Source: Verrucomicrobiota bacterium
GTDB taxonomy: Bacteria > Verrucomicrobiota > Kiritimatiellia > CAIQIC01 > JAGNIJ01
Direction: 5' to 3'
Assembly: GCA_022710725.1 (NCBI GenBank)
Contig: JAKLGK010000008.1
Span: forward strand, 1-64,000
Length of the DNA stretch: 64,000 nt
Positions within the stretch are counted from its first letter, which is position 1, and each line of letters starts with the position of its first letter. Positions 1 through 6,480 of the stretch are shown one piece after another. The translations under genes and the position numbers were made by a program. The notes beneath the pieces were generated by a model that saw only the letters and a list, made by a program, of their open reading frames with translations, had not been told where the DNA came from and made no database searches.

Positions 1-87
1 ATTGACCCGCTCCCAACCCACCCACTTTGCCTTCTCTTTCATCCTGCCCAGCTTGGCCACACTGCTGCCCCTGAAAAGCGAGATCAT
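1..87 (-). CDS. Partial ORF in cassette 3, unknown
   Basis: An ATG at 87 on the minus strand opens a frame that stays open for 29 codons to the window edge, beginning MISLFRGSSVAKLGRMKEK. It starts about 38 bases inside the cassette, the kind of spacing seen for cassette genes. No good ribosome site is visible. I do not recognise the protein, and the fragment is too short to decide whether it is real. Confidence 0.3.
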   Translation of the reverse strand, partial: MISLFRGSSVAKLGRMKEKAKWVGWERVN

Positions 88-125
88 CGACTTTGCTGAA
101 CCTTCACCACTCCATCTTTTGCGAA
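1..125 (-). mobile_element. Integron gene cassette 3 (partial, runs off left edge)
   Basis: This is the third cassette of the array, read on the minus strand. Its first bases (minus strand GTTCGCAAAAG, from 126 downward) form the R' box at the end of the attC at 120-198. By integron logic the cassette starts at the TT of that box. Only 125 bases are inside the window, so its own attC is not visible. It contains the start of one possible small reading frame. Confidence 0.6.
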
Positions 126-198
126 CGGCAAGCGGGACCCTCGTTTCACCCGGCGTCCGCACCGGGTGAAACGTAGGTGTCCACGCTATGGTTCGGCC
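120..198 (-). repeat. attC site of cassette 2
   Basis: An imperfect palindrome ends a cassette here. The inner stem is 12 bp and perfect (142-153 with 162-173) around an 8-base loop. It continues as CCT/AGG, GGAC/GTCC and AGCG/CGCT, then CGAAC (122-126) with GTTCG (191-195). The right arm has unpaired bases at 174, 178 and 183, matching the extrahelical bases of attC sites. On the minus strand R'' is GGCCGAAC (198-191). This is exactly complementary to the first bases of its own cassette (GTTCGGCC, 1896-1889), as expected if excision regenerates a paired R''/R' box. The cores deviate from GTTRRRY by one base. Confidence 0.8.
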
Positions 199-199
199 T

Positions 200-484
200 T
201 TACGCCTTGATTGCCGCTATCAACTGACAGACAAAGCCAAGAATCAGCAGGACGACACCAAGCCATGTCCAGCCTGACCCCAATCTGTGTGCACGATCAA
301 CGTGACGCGATGCGCCAGTGACAACCGGGCCACCAGAATTCGCCATGTCGTTCGCACCCAAGGCCAAGTTCACCCATTTGAAGAATGACCCGAGAGAAAT
401 GGCGATAATGACAGACCCGATGATATTCAGGCTCAAGCCCACGATGTTGAATTGCTGTGGCGCAATGCACATGGTAGCTCCCAT
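200..484 (-). CDS. Small two-helix membrane protein, cassette-borne
   Basis: This 94-residue hypothetical protein has hydrophobic stretches at roughly residues 12-34 and 70-92, predicted as two membrane helices with a short polar middle. The ATG at 484 overlaps the stop of the preceding gene by one base (TGATG), so translation is probably coupled. A TTG directly upstream is an alternative start. The stop is two bases from the attC. I recognise no family. Pairing with the preceding single-helix protein in one cassette suggests they act together, which is inference. Confidence 0.65.
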   Translation of the reverse strand: MGATMCIAPQQFNIVGLSLNIIGSVIIAISLGSFFKWVNLALGANDMANSGGPVVTGASRHVDRAHRLGSGWTWLGVVLLILGFVCQLIAAIKA

Positions 485-1362
485 CAATCGAAGGATTTCT
501 TGCGCTCTTGTGTGCTTGCCACTTTCTCAATGAACAAGCTCTTTTTTGTATCGATCTTCACCTTGATCCCGTCGCGGCTCGTGTACACCCAAGACTCCAT
601 GTCATCGGCGACCTTCATCTCGGGAATGTCGTAAGAGTCAATGAACTGCTGGACATAATCTGAGGCATCCATGTCGGCACTGTTGAAGAGCGCGTCCACG
701 ACCATCCCAGAAAGACGGATGCTCTTCACTTTGCCGTCGGGGCTCGCGATGACGGCTCCGAGTGGCAACATTCCACCGATTGCAACATAGAAATCTTCGC
801 TCTCGCAGCCCTGTATATTGTCCGGGAAGTTACCAGCGTCGCCTTTTGCAACATCGTGGACACCCATCGTGTTTGGCGGGAACTTCTGCTTCAGAATGCC
901 GGGCACTTCCTTGATGTCCATGCCGATATACAGGCCTTTTACTTTAAGAGAGGATTGATTGCGCGTTGTTGCACTATCATACTTCTCGCGCAGTCGCTCT
1001 TCTCGTTCACGGGAAACCTCCACCATGGCACGCAGGTCTTCCTTCGCAGCATTGCTGTACTCGATAAACTTGAAAACGCCGTAACCACCAATCGCAAGGA
1101 CTGCAAGGGCAAGAAACACTTTCTTCTTGAGCGTACTTGCATCCGTGCGCTGACCGGTATTAACCGCATTTGACTGCAGTGATGCTATTGGCATCGATTT
1201 GACACTTTTTTCCAATTGCAACAAGCCACCTCGCTGCGTGATCTCCTTTTCGGCAAAAGCGAGCACTTCCTCGCGGTAATCTTTTTTATTGTGAACAAGA
1301 TCGAGTAACTCCTTATCAGTCATTGCGAGGATTTTATTTTCCAAATCAGCATCGATCTTCAT
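484..1362 (-). CDS. Single-pass membrane protein, cassette-borne, unknown
   Basis: This 292-residue protein has a charged N-terminal cytoplasmic region (about 1-80), one strong hydrophobic helix (about 84-100), a coiled-coil-prone stretch rich in Glu/Arg (about 105-132) and a mixed alpha/beta C-terminal domain (about 140-285). The C-terminal domain is presumably outside the membrane. The ATG at 1362 is preceded by AAAGGAG on the minus strand. It is coupled by overlap to the small membrane protein downstream. I do not recognise the C-terminal domain; its opening KGLYIGMDIKEV resembles small lipoprotein-type repeat domains only loosely. Confidence 0.7.
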   Translation of the reverse strand: MKIDADLENKILAMTDKELLDLVHNKKDYREEVLAFAEKEITQRGGLLQLEKSVKSMPIASLQSNAVNTGQRTDASTLKKKVFLALAVLAIGGYGVFKFIEYSNAAKEDLRAMVEVSREREERLREKYDSATTRNQSSLKVKGLYIGMDIKEVPGILKQKFPPNTMGVHDVAKGDAGNFPDNIQGCESEDFYVAIGGMLPLGAVIASPDGKVKSIRLSGMVVDALFNSADMDASDYVQQFIDSYDIPEMKVADDMESWVYTSRDGIKVKIDTKKSLFIEKVASTQERKKSFD

Positions 1363-1457
1363 TATCTGACTCCTTTATTATTTACCGACCCGGTTGACCA
1401 CCCGCGTACACGCGGGAGAGCAATACGAGAGCGGGCAGTTGTTCAGCTTGCATTTTC

Positions 1458-1880
1458 TCAAGACAGATCCTCGATTATCCGCTTGATTGTCTCCTGACGG
1501 AATAGGTCCCAGTCTGGTTTGCCATTTCTGCGGTTACACTTGGGTCGTTCACCGAACATCTCCTTGAAGGTTGTGATCAGGGAGCCTTCCAATCGCAACC
1601 ATGATCGCTTCTTCTTTCGTGGTCTGCATGTGACGATGTAGGCATGGAAGGATGTGACTCCCCAACTTCTCAGTATCTTGCGTGAGCGATGTGCAACACT
1701 CTCTGCAATACGGGCCACCCCATTCTTCGTTGTGCCGAAGTAGACGATTCGCGATCTTCCCTTTTTATACCGTATCTTCTTGCTTGCTGACAGCACGTAG
1801 CAGCACTTGGATTTCCCGATCACGATCCGTGTCGTCTTCACTGCTGCCGGCATCTTGAGCGATGGCGTGTTCTTTCTCAT
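1458..1880 (-). CDS. Small basic protein, possibly GIY-YIG-like, first ORF of cassette 2
   Basis: A 140-residue, very basic protein. I chose the ATG at 1880 because it lies 15 bases inside the cassette boundary; the frame extends further upstream but would cross the attC. Residues about 20-60 contain a YVLSASK...IVYFGTT pattern followed by a basic helix, reminiscent of GIY-YIG folds, but I cannot identify a full catalytic set. If the resemblance is real it would be a nuclease-like protein. The safe call is a hypothetical cassette gene. No convincing ribosome site is seen, and leaderless or cassette-promoter expression is possible. Confidence 0.55.
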   Translation of the reverse strand: MRKNTPSLKMPAAVKTTRIVIGKSKCCYVLSASKKIRYKKGRSRIVYFGTTKNGVARIAESVAHRSRKILRSWGVTSFHAYIVTCRPRKKKRSWLRLEGSLITTFKEMFGERPKCNRRNGKPDWDLFRQETIKRIIEDLS

Positions 1881-1889
1881 ATTATCATG

Positions 1890-1963
1890 GCCGAACGCCC
1901 ACGCTGAGGGTTTCGGCAACACGTCCGCGGGTTGCCGAATACCCTCCGGCGTGTTGTTCGCAG
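1890..1963 (-). repeat. attC site of cassette 1
   Basis: The inner stem TTCGGCAAC (1912-1920) pairs with GTTGCCGAA (1931-1939) around a 10-base loop. GAGGGT (1906-1911) pairs with ACCCTC (1941-1946), leaving T1940 extrahelical. CACGC (1900-1904) pairs with GCGTG (1949-1953). After a short unpaired spacer, CGAAC (1892-1896) pairs with GTTCG (1956-1960). This is the R-spacer-L-stem order of attC. On the minus strand R'' is CTGCGAAC (1963-1956), complementary over eight bases to the start of its own cassette at 3147-3140. Confidence 0.85.
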
Positions 1964-1966
1964 TCC

Positions 1967-2830
1967 TCACCGATTCTCCAGAGACAGGCGAGACAGGAAC
2001 CATTTTACATACCAGTGATACGTCCAGGGGATTGGGATGATGACGGCAGCCGACAGTCCAAATACAACAGTGCGCCAGAGGTACTCTATTCCGGTTCCCG
2101 TGAAGACAATCTTCGTATTTGTGCCCTCCACGTTTCGGCACATCCATCTCATGAACGCAGCATAAACCCACGCCCATCCCACAATTGTGTAGAACGATAC
2201 CATGCCCAACGCTGTCCACCCAACGTATGGCCAGTAGGCACCTGCAAACCGCAATGGAAGCGCCCTTCCGTCGGCTGTCAGATTGCTGACAAACCAACGA
2301 ACAATAAGCAGGCCGAGACAGGCGGTCAGTGGCGTGAGCAGGAGAGGCAAGAATGGAATCGGAATGAATCCAGCGTAGCCGCACAAGGCGGCCAACATGA
2401 AGACATGCCACATGTCTTCAGGCTTTCCGATGAACGCCAAGCGTTCACCGCGTGGAAGTTGAAGACGTTCCACAAACCACTTGTAGAAATCGGTGGCAAC
2501 CCACGGGATTGGAATTATGAGGAACTGGCATATGGCAACCAGTAGTGTCCGCCCTACAAGCGGACCTACGTTTGCCGTTGTTGCAAGGCAGTTCTGACTT
2601 GTTGGGGACTGGATGAACCCGAGTGGTGGCGGAGGAATTGGTGGTGGCATATGCGAACTTGGGACCAGTCCTTGTACTTCCGTCGCCTTGCACCAGTTGG
2701 ACATGCCCTCGCACCATACCATCGTGTCACGGACAACGCGCCCCTGCTTGATGAGGTCTTGGATTTGATCGTCGGAATAGGGACCAGTCTGCTGCCCCGC
2801 GATCACCGCAAACCATGCTCGGGACGTCAT
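1967..2830 (-). CDS. GYF_2 (DUF4339) domain multi-pass membrane protein
   Basis: A 287-residue protein. Residues about 4-48 form a GYF_2/DUF4339 domain, recognised by WFAVIAGQQTGPYSDDQI followed by the W-C-EGMSNW pattern; this domain is common at the cytoplasmic N-terminus of bacterial membrane proteins. A Pro-rich linker (about 62-72) follows, then several hydrophobic segments (about 85-285), including two related halves that each contain IIPIPW, suggesting an internal repeat as in YjgN/DUF898-like proteins. The ATG at 2830 overlaps the stop of the upstream ORF (ATGA) and has AAAGGAA upstream. Function unknown. Confidence 0.75.
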   Translation of the reverse strand: MTSRAWFAVIAGQQTGPYSDDQIQDLIKQGRVVRDTMVWCEGMSNWCKATEVQGLVPSSHMPPPIPPPPLGFIQSPTSQNCLATTANVGPLVGRTLLVAICQFLIIPIPWVATDFYKWFVERLQLPRGERLAFIGKPEDMWHVFMLAALCGYAGFIPIPFLPLLLTPLTACLGLLIVRWFVSNLTADGRALPLRFAGAYWPYVGWTALGMVSFYTIVGWAWVYAAFMRWMCRNVEGTNTKIVFTGTGIEYLWRTVVFGLSAAVIIPIPWTYHWYVKWFLSRLSLENR

Positions 2831-3126
2831 AGGGTTTCCTTTCTCTGAACACTCTGGTTCACGGAAAAGTGCCAGTGATCCGAAAGTGGTGCGGAACACT
2901 TCGTGACATCCTTGATCGCAAGTGTTTTACCGTCCACGAGAATGGACGCATCAGGGATGGGGAGGTCGGGTGTCGCGCCGTCCATTGCCCAGAATACGCC
3001 GCGTCGGTTGTCCCCATCAACATGCGCCTTTCCGTTTGAGACCAAAGTCCCATCGCGGTAGAGCTTGGCGAGCGGAAGCGTCTGGGTCGGCGGTAGGTTT
3101 ACGTTGAACCATTCTTCTGGTGTCAT
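2827..3126 (-). CDS. Hypothetical 99-residue protein, first ORF of cassette 1
   Basis: This 99-residue soluble protein begins MTPEEWFNVNLPP and shows no signal peptide or membrane helix. The ATG at 3126 has a strong ribosome site (AAGGAGAG) and sits 20 bases inside the cassette boundary. Its stop overlaps the start of the GYF_2 membrane gene. I do not recognise a family. A DGDNRRGVFWAMDG stretch suggests a small beta-rich domain. Linkage to the membrane protein suggests a shared function. Confidence 0.65.
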   Translation of the reverse strand: MTPEEWFNVNLPPTQTLPLAKLYRDGTLVSNGKAHVDGDNRRGVFWAMDGATPDLPIPDASILVDGKTLAIKDVTKCSAPLSDHWHFSVNQSVQRKETL

Positions 3127-3139
3127 CTTCTCTCCTTGT

Positions 3140-3158
3140 CTGCGAACGTTATATGGGA
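3140..3158 (-). other. attI-cassette 1 junction (candidate attI core)
   Basis: The minus strand reads ATATAAC then GTTCGCAG, and recombination should occur between the G and TT at 3147/3146. It lies between the divergent integrase gene and the first cassette, where attI is expected. The first eight cassette bases are complementary to the R'' box at 1956-1963. The full extent of attI toward the integrase cannot be set from sequence alone. Confidence 0.6.
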
Positions 3159-3176
3159 CAATGTTGTTTATTGCAG
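3148..3176 (-). promoter_or_regulatory. Possible cassette promoter (Pc) in the 310-base integrase leader
   Basis: The stretch 3127-3436 has no gene. On its minus strand, TATAAC (3153-3148) with CTGCAA (3176-3171) at 17-base spacing could drive the cassettes outward from the attI side. The -35 matches the sigma-70 consensus at only three of six positions, so this is a weak call. The rest of the leader shows no further clear signal; a LexA box is not evident by eye. Confidence 0.25.
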
Positions 3177-3436
3177 ACTTTTTCGCACACTGAATGGGAT
3201 GTGCTTCAATGCAGTCCTTGGCACGGAGGGATTAGTACAGCAAGAAAGACCCGCATGCAAGCTTTTAAATGCAGAACCCCTTCCGGGGGCGCGTATTCTG
3301 ACCGGTGGACGCCGTGCGGGTTACGGATCAACCCGTGCCGACGAATGAGTCGACGAGATGGGGAAATGTTGTTCTAGTTCGGAAAAGTGCGGAACGGAGG
3401 GCGGGAGCTTTCTTTCTGTATTTGGAGAAGGCTCAT

Positions 3437-5008
3437 ATGTGGACGACGAATCGCAATTGGCACTTTGACCCTCTGCGGTGGTTCAGTTTCTTTCGCCGGG
3501 GATGCGGAAGTGCGCCAGGACCAAACGGATGCACGGCATCAGGGGGCGCGGCCACCCACGGGACAAAGCCCATACTCGACAAGCAATCGCTTGCCATTCA
3601 AGGGGTAGCGCCTGATTGCGAATATGAATTGGCGCGTTTCGGGGAGTACTTACTCGATCGGCAGTTCGTTTCTGAAAAGACCGCTCCGTATTTCGTCAAG
3701 TGGATCCGGCGCTTTCTCACATGGGCTGTCCGGGATTCCGGTTCTACGCTCCAAGAGCGATGCCAGGCATTCATAGCCTCGCTCAAGGGCGACGAATACC
3801 CAGACTGGCAGGTTCAACAAGCTGAAAGGGCCCTGCGACTTTACCTTCACAATTTTAAAGGGGAAAAGAACTGGCGCGTCCGCGATGTCGGACTTGTGGT
3901 CGCCGGGAAGGATGGCCGCGTTGCGCGCGCGGATGTTTTGAAGGCGCTACGCACGCAACTCCGGCTAAAGCACTATTCCTACAGAACTGAACAGACATAC
4001 GCTGACTGGGTTGACCGATTTTTTGACTACCTATTTGAAGTCGAGAAATTTGCGCCCGGGTTGGGCGCGGTAACTCCACAAACGGTCAAGGATTTCCTTG
4101 CCTGGCTGGCTTTGAAGAGAAACGTGGCGGCGGCGACACAAAACCAGGCTTTCAGCGCGCTGCTGTTCGTATGCCGCGAACTCCTTAACCTGGAGCTCGG
4201 GGGAATGGAGGAGGGGATCCGGGCCAAGCGAGGACGCCGGCTGCCGGTGGTTCTTTCCGTCGAAGAAATGCGCATGCTGCTCAACGCCATGCACGGCACA
4301 CTTCGCCTGATGGCGGAGGTTATTTATGGAGGAGGGCTGCGAGTCATGGAGTGCTGCAGGTTGCGCGTGAAGGATCTTGATTTCGATAATTCCCTGATTT
4401 TCGTGCGGGGCGGGAAGGGGGATAAGGACCGTTCGACCGTCATGGCCGAGTCCATAAAGGTCGAGTTGCGGAAGCACCTCTACCGGGTACGCCGTCTATT
4501 CGATCGAGATCGGCAGGCCCAGATCGGCCCCGTATATCTCCCCGATGCGCTGGCTACGAAGTATCCGAGGGCCGGCGTTGAATGGGCCTGGTTCTGGGTC
4601 TTTCCGAGCCGATCGCTGTCAACGGATCCCCGCGCCAACGTAGTGCGGCGGCACCATATCAGCGACGTCGCCATTCAGAAGGCCGTCAGGGATGCCGCGA
4701 TCAAGACGGAAATCCCCAAACCGCTCTCCGTCCACACGCTACGGCACAGTTTCGCCACGCACTTGCTTCTGGCGGGAGTGGATATAAGACAGATCCAGGA
4801 GTACCTGGGCCACACGAACGTGGAGACCACGATGATATACACTCACGTGGTCAAGGACTTCCGAGATCCGGCGCGCAGTCCGCTGGACGCATTGGCGGAA
4901 AAAACGACAAGCGCCGCCCCGTCTGCTGCGCCAGCGATCGCACCGCATGGCGCCGGAGACGATCATGACGGGGCGGAGGCGGACAGTTCCGAGAATACGG
5001 ACTGGTAG
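3437..5008 (+). CDS. intI: Integron integrase (tyrosine recombinase) with N-terminal extension
   Basis: This enzyme carries out attI x attC site-specific recombination. I chose the ATG at 3437 because GGAGAAGG lies just upstream; the protein is then 523 residues, against about 320-340 for classical IntI. Residues about 1-150 are an extra region containing a second SAM-like core-binding segment. About 160-245 is the usual core-binding domain. The catalytic domain shows R302, H433-x-x-R436, H459 and nucleophile Y468. The integron-specific insert is clear: ALATKYPRAGVEWAWFWVFPS matches the conserved IntI patch. It is transcribed away from the cassettes. Its 3' end overlaps the macrodomain gene tail-to-tail by 46 bases. 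Confidence 0.95.
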   Translation: MWTTNRNWHFDPLRWFSFFRRGCGSAPGPNGCTASGGAATHGTKPILDKQSLAIQGVAPDCEYELARFGEYLLDRQFVSEKTAPYFVKWIRRFLTWAVRDSGSTLQERCQAFIASLKGDEYPDWQVQQAERALRLYLHNFKGEKNWRVRDVGLVVAGKDGRVARADVLKALRTQLRLKHYSYRTEQTYADWVDRFFDYLFEVEKFAPGLGAVTPQTVKDFLAWLALKRNVAAATQNQAFSALLFVCRELLNLELGGMEEGIRAKRGRRLPVVLSVEEMRMLLNAMHGTLRLMAEVIYGGGLRVMECCRLRVKDLDFDNSLIFVRGGKGDKDRSTVMAESIKVELRKHLYRVRRLFDRDRQAQIGPVYLPDALATKYPRAGVEWAWFWVFPSRSLSTDPRANVVRRHHISDVAIQKAVRDAAIKTEIPKPLSVHTLRHSFATHLLLAGVDIRQIQEYLGHTNVETTMIYTHVVKDFRDPARSPLDALAEKTTSAAPSAAPAIAPHGAGDDHDGAEADSSENTDW

Positions 5009-5520
5009 ATCTCCAGATCGCCGGCAGAAAAGCAGACATGGATCACCTTGTCGATTTCCGGGTGGTCGCGCAGGAATTCCGACACGCTGGCCAAGGCCAC
5101 CCGGGCGGCGCGGTGAATCGGAAAACCATAGATCCCGGTACTGATCGCGGGAAAAGCTATCGTGCGCAGGCCGTGTCGGGACGCCAACATCAAGGCGTTC
5201 CGGTAGCACGCAGCCAGCAAGCCGGGTTCGCCGCGGTTTCCGCCCGACCAGACAGGGCCGGGAGTGTGGATAACAAATCGCGCAGGCAGGCGATATCCCC
5301 GCGTAAGGCGAGCATCACCCGTCGGACACCCCCCCAGTTTACGACATTCCTCCAGAAGTTCCGGTCCGGCCGCGCAATGAATCGCTCCGTCGACGCCTCC
5401 TCCCCCGAGCAGGGATGTATTGGCCGCGTTGACAACCACATCCACGTCCAGCCGGGTTATGTCCCCCTGGACGAGTTGAATGCGCCCCCATGAATTGTCG
5501 AACACGGACCGCGTTTTCAT
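4963..5520 (-). CDS. Macrodomain protein (O-acetyl-ADP-ribose deacetylase type)
   Basis: A 185-residue single macrodomain. Visible motifs are VVVNAANTSLLGGGGVDGAI (phosphate and ribose binding, with the catalytic-type Asn-Ala-Ala-Asn and Gly-rich loop) and IAFPAISTGIYGFP near residue 130. Such proteins hydrolyse O-acetyl-ADP-ribose or remove ADP-ribose from proteins. The ATG at 5520 fits the usual N-terminus (short strand, IQLVQGDIT); the frame extends upstream but over an unrelated gene. It overlaps the integrase gene tail-to-tail, marking the border between the integron and stable chromosome. Confidence 0.9.
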   Translation of the reverse strand: MKTRSVFDNSWGRIQLVQGDITRLDVDVVVNAANTSLLGGGGVDGAIHCAAGPELLEECRKLGGCPTGDARLTRGYRLPARFVIHTPGPVWSGGNRGEPGLLAACYRNALMLASRHGLRTIAFPAISTGIYGFPIHRAARVALASVSEFLRDHPEIDKVIHVCFSAGDLEIYQSVFSELSASAPS

Positions 5521-5616
5521 TTTCGCCGCATTTCTTGTACGCCCGGCCTCCGGTATACTGCAAGGGCGAAGGAGCACGCGGCCCGGGGCCGCGGGTTCAT
5601 GGGCACGGAAGCCAAC

Positions 5617-6087
5617 ATGCGCCCGTCGTTCATGCTCGATCACATGGTGATCAAGCTGGGGAAGTATTTGCGCATACTCGGTTACGACGCTGTCTGGGAC
5701 GCCGCGAACCGGACCCACGACCTGATCATGGCCGCGAACCGGGACGGACGGTGGTTCCTGACGCGAAACACCCGGTTGAGCAACGAGTATCCCCGCGCCG
5801 AGCATCTCGTGACGCTGGCCTCGGATGACCCGGTGGAGCAATTGGGGGAACTTCACGCCGCCCTGCCGCTGGACTTCACAAGCCGGTTATTCACCCGATG
5901 CATCCGGTGCAATATCGAACTGGAATTCATCCCGCATAAAGAAGACGCGCGGCGCTTCGTGCATCCGAACGTCTGGCAAAAGCATGACTCTTTCTTTCGA
6001 TGCCCGGGTTGCGGAACGGTATTCTGGAAGGGGAGCCACGTGCGCAACACGTGCCGCAAACTTGGGCTGGATGCCGGCCCCGTCTGA
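5617..6087 (+). CDS. Mut7-C (DUF82) RNase-like protein
   Basis: A 156-residue protein from the ATG at 5617, with GGAAG upstream; an ATG at 5599 is the alternative start. The pattern D-HMVIKLGKYLRILGYDA, then RWFLTRNTRL, and a C-terminal zinc ribbon (CIRCN ... CPGCG) identify the Mut7-C family, a PIN-like fold predicted to be a ribonuclease. The acidic residues near the N-terminus and the D in HDLIM fit the proposed active site. It stands alone between the macrodomain gene (divergent) and a palindrome-rich spacer. Confidence 0.85.
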   Translation: MRPSFMLDHMVIKLGKYLRILGYDAVWDAANRTHDLIMAANRDGRWFLTRNTRLSNEYPRAEHLVTLASDDPVEQLGELHAALPLDFTSRLFTRCIRCNIELEFIPHKEDARRFVHPNVWQKHDSFFRCPGCGTVFWKGSHVRNTCRKLGLDAGPV

Positions 6088-6097
6088 CAGCGAGGGG

Positions 6098-6313
6098 CTA
6101 GCCCGGATAATGCGCGATTGGCGCGCATTATCCGCCCAAAGGGCCGTGATGTGCCCGCGTTGCGGGCACAAACGGGGCTTACCACGTTCGTATTGTCGAA
6201 TCCTTGATTCGACAATACGTCACGTCTTCTGGCACGCGAATTGCCTATGCAATTCGCGTGCCCAGAAGCGCTTATTGCGTGAGCGTCTCTACGCTCATGC
6301 AATAAGCGGGCTA
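6098..6313. repeat. Cloverleaf of five tandem perfect hairpins
   Basis: The spacer 6088-6480 contains no gene. Its first part is an outer stem, CTAGCCCG (6098-6105) with CGGGCTAG (6306-6313), around five consecutive hairpins: 13 bp (6104-6116/6122-6134), 9 bp (6150-6158/6162-6170), 13 bp (6189-6201/6207-6219), 14 bp (6231-6244/6249-6262) and about 17 bp with one mismatch (6269-6285/6292-6308). Loops are 3-6 bases. Each stem has a different sequence. No T-tracts follow, so these are not ordinary terminators. Confidence 0.85.
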
Positions 6314-6376
6314 GCGTTCCCAGACATGGCGACCGATCCCCCGGCGCGCGTTTTCTACCATTTCCTGCTTGAAAGT

Positions 6377-6459
6377 GCACGATCCCGGGATTTGCAGGTA
6401 GGGCGGCTTGGCTCAAGCCGCTGCGGCGCGCTCGGCGAGCGCGCCCTACCAAATCGTGC
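6377..6459. repeat. Three-way-junction palindromic element
   Basis: The outer stem GCACGAT (6377-6383) pairs with ATCGTGC (6453-6459), then GGTAGGGCG (6397-6405) with CGCCCTACC (6442-6450). Inside are two small hairpins: CGGCTTG/CAAGCCG (6404-6410/6414-6420) and GGCGCGCTC/GAGCGCGCC (6425-6433/6437-6445), both with 3-base loops. It sits just past the 3' end of the glycosyltransferase gene. The architecture (outer stem plus short-loop hairpins) matches the larger element upstream. Confidence 0.8.
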
Positions 6460-6480
6460 CGTTTCACGCTATAAACGATA

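Larger units (their letters stand above)
126..1895 (-). mobile_element. Integron gene cassette 2 (three ORFs)
   Basis: The cassette is bounded on the minus strand by the junction inside GTTCGGCC (1896) and by the attC at 120-198. It is about 1.77 kb, long for a cassette, and carries three same-strand frames: 1880-1458, 1362-484 and 484-200. The first start codon lies 15 bases inside the boundary and the last stop codon lies 2 bases before the attC, the tight packing typical of cassettes. A possible second unit boundary at 1363-1457 has no attC-like fold. Base composition is much less GC-rich than most of the window. Confidence 0.75.
1896..3146 (-). mobile_element. Integron gene cassette 1 (attI-proximal, two ORFs)
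   Basis: A 1.25-kb cassette next to the integrase. On the minus strand it begins at the TT of GTTCGCAG (3147-3140) and ends at the attC at 1890-1963. It carries two coupled frames, 3126-2827 and 2830-1967. The first start codon lies 20 bases inside the boundary with a good ribosome site, and the last stop is four bases from the attC. The two-gene content suggests a cassette that captured a small operon. Confidence 0.8.

Noticed and set aside
1363..1457. A further attC between the two larger ORFs of cassette 2
   Set aside because: The gap has a CCCGCG-TACA-CGCGGG hairpin (1401-1416) and a GAACAAC run, but no paired GTT/AAC boxes or continuous arms, so I cannot call it attC.
6098..6459. CRISPR array
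   Set aside because: Several hairpins are present but no direct repeat recurs and there are no spacers of equal length.
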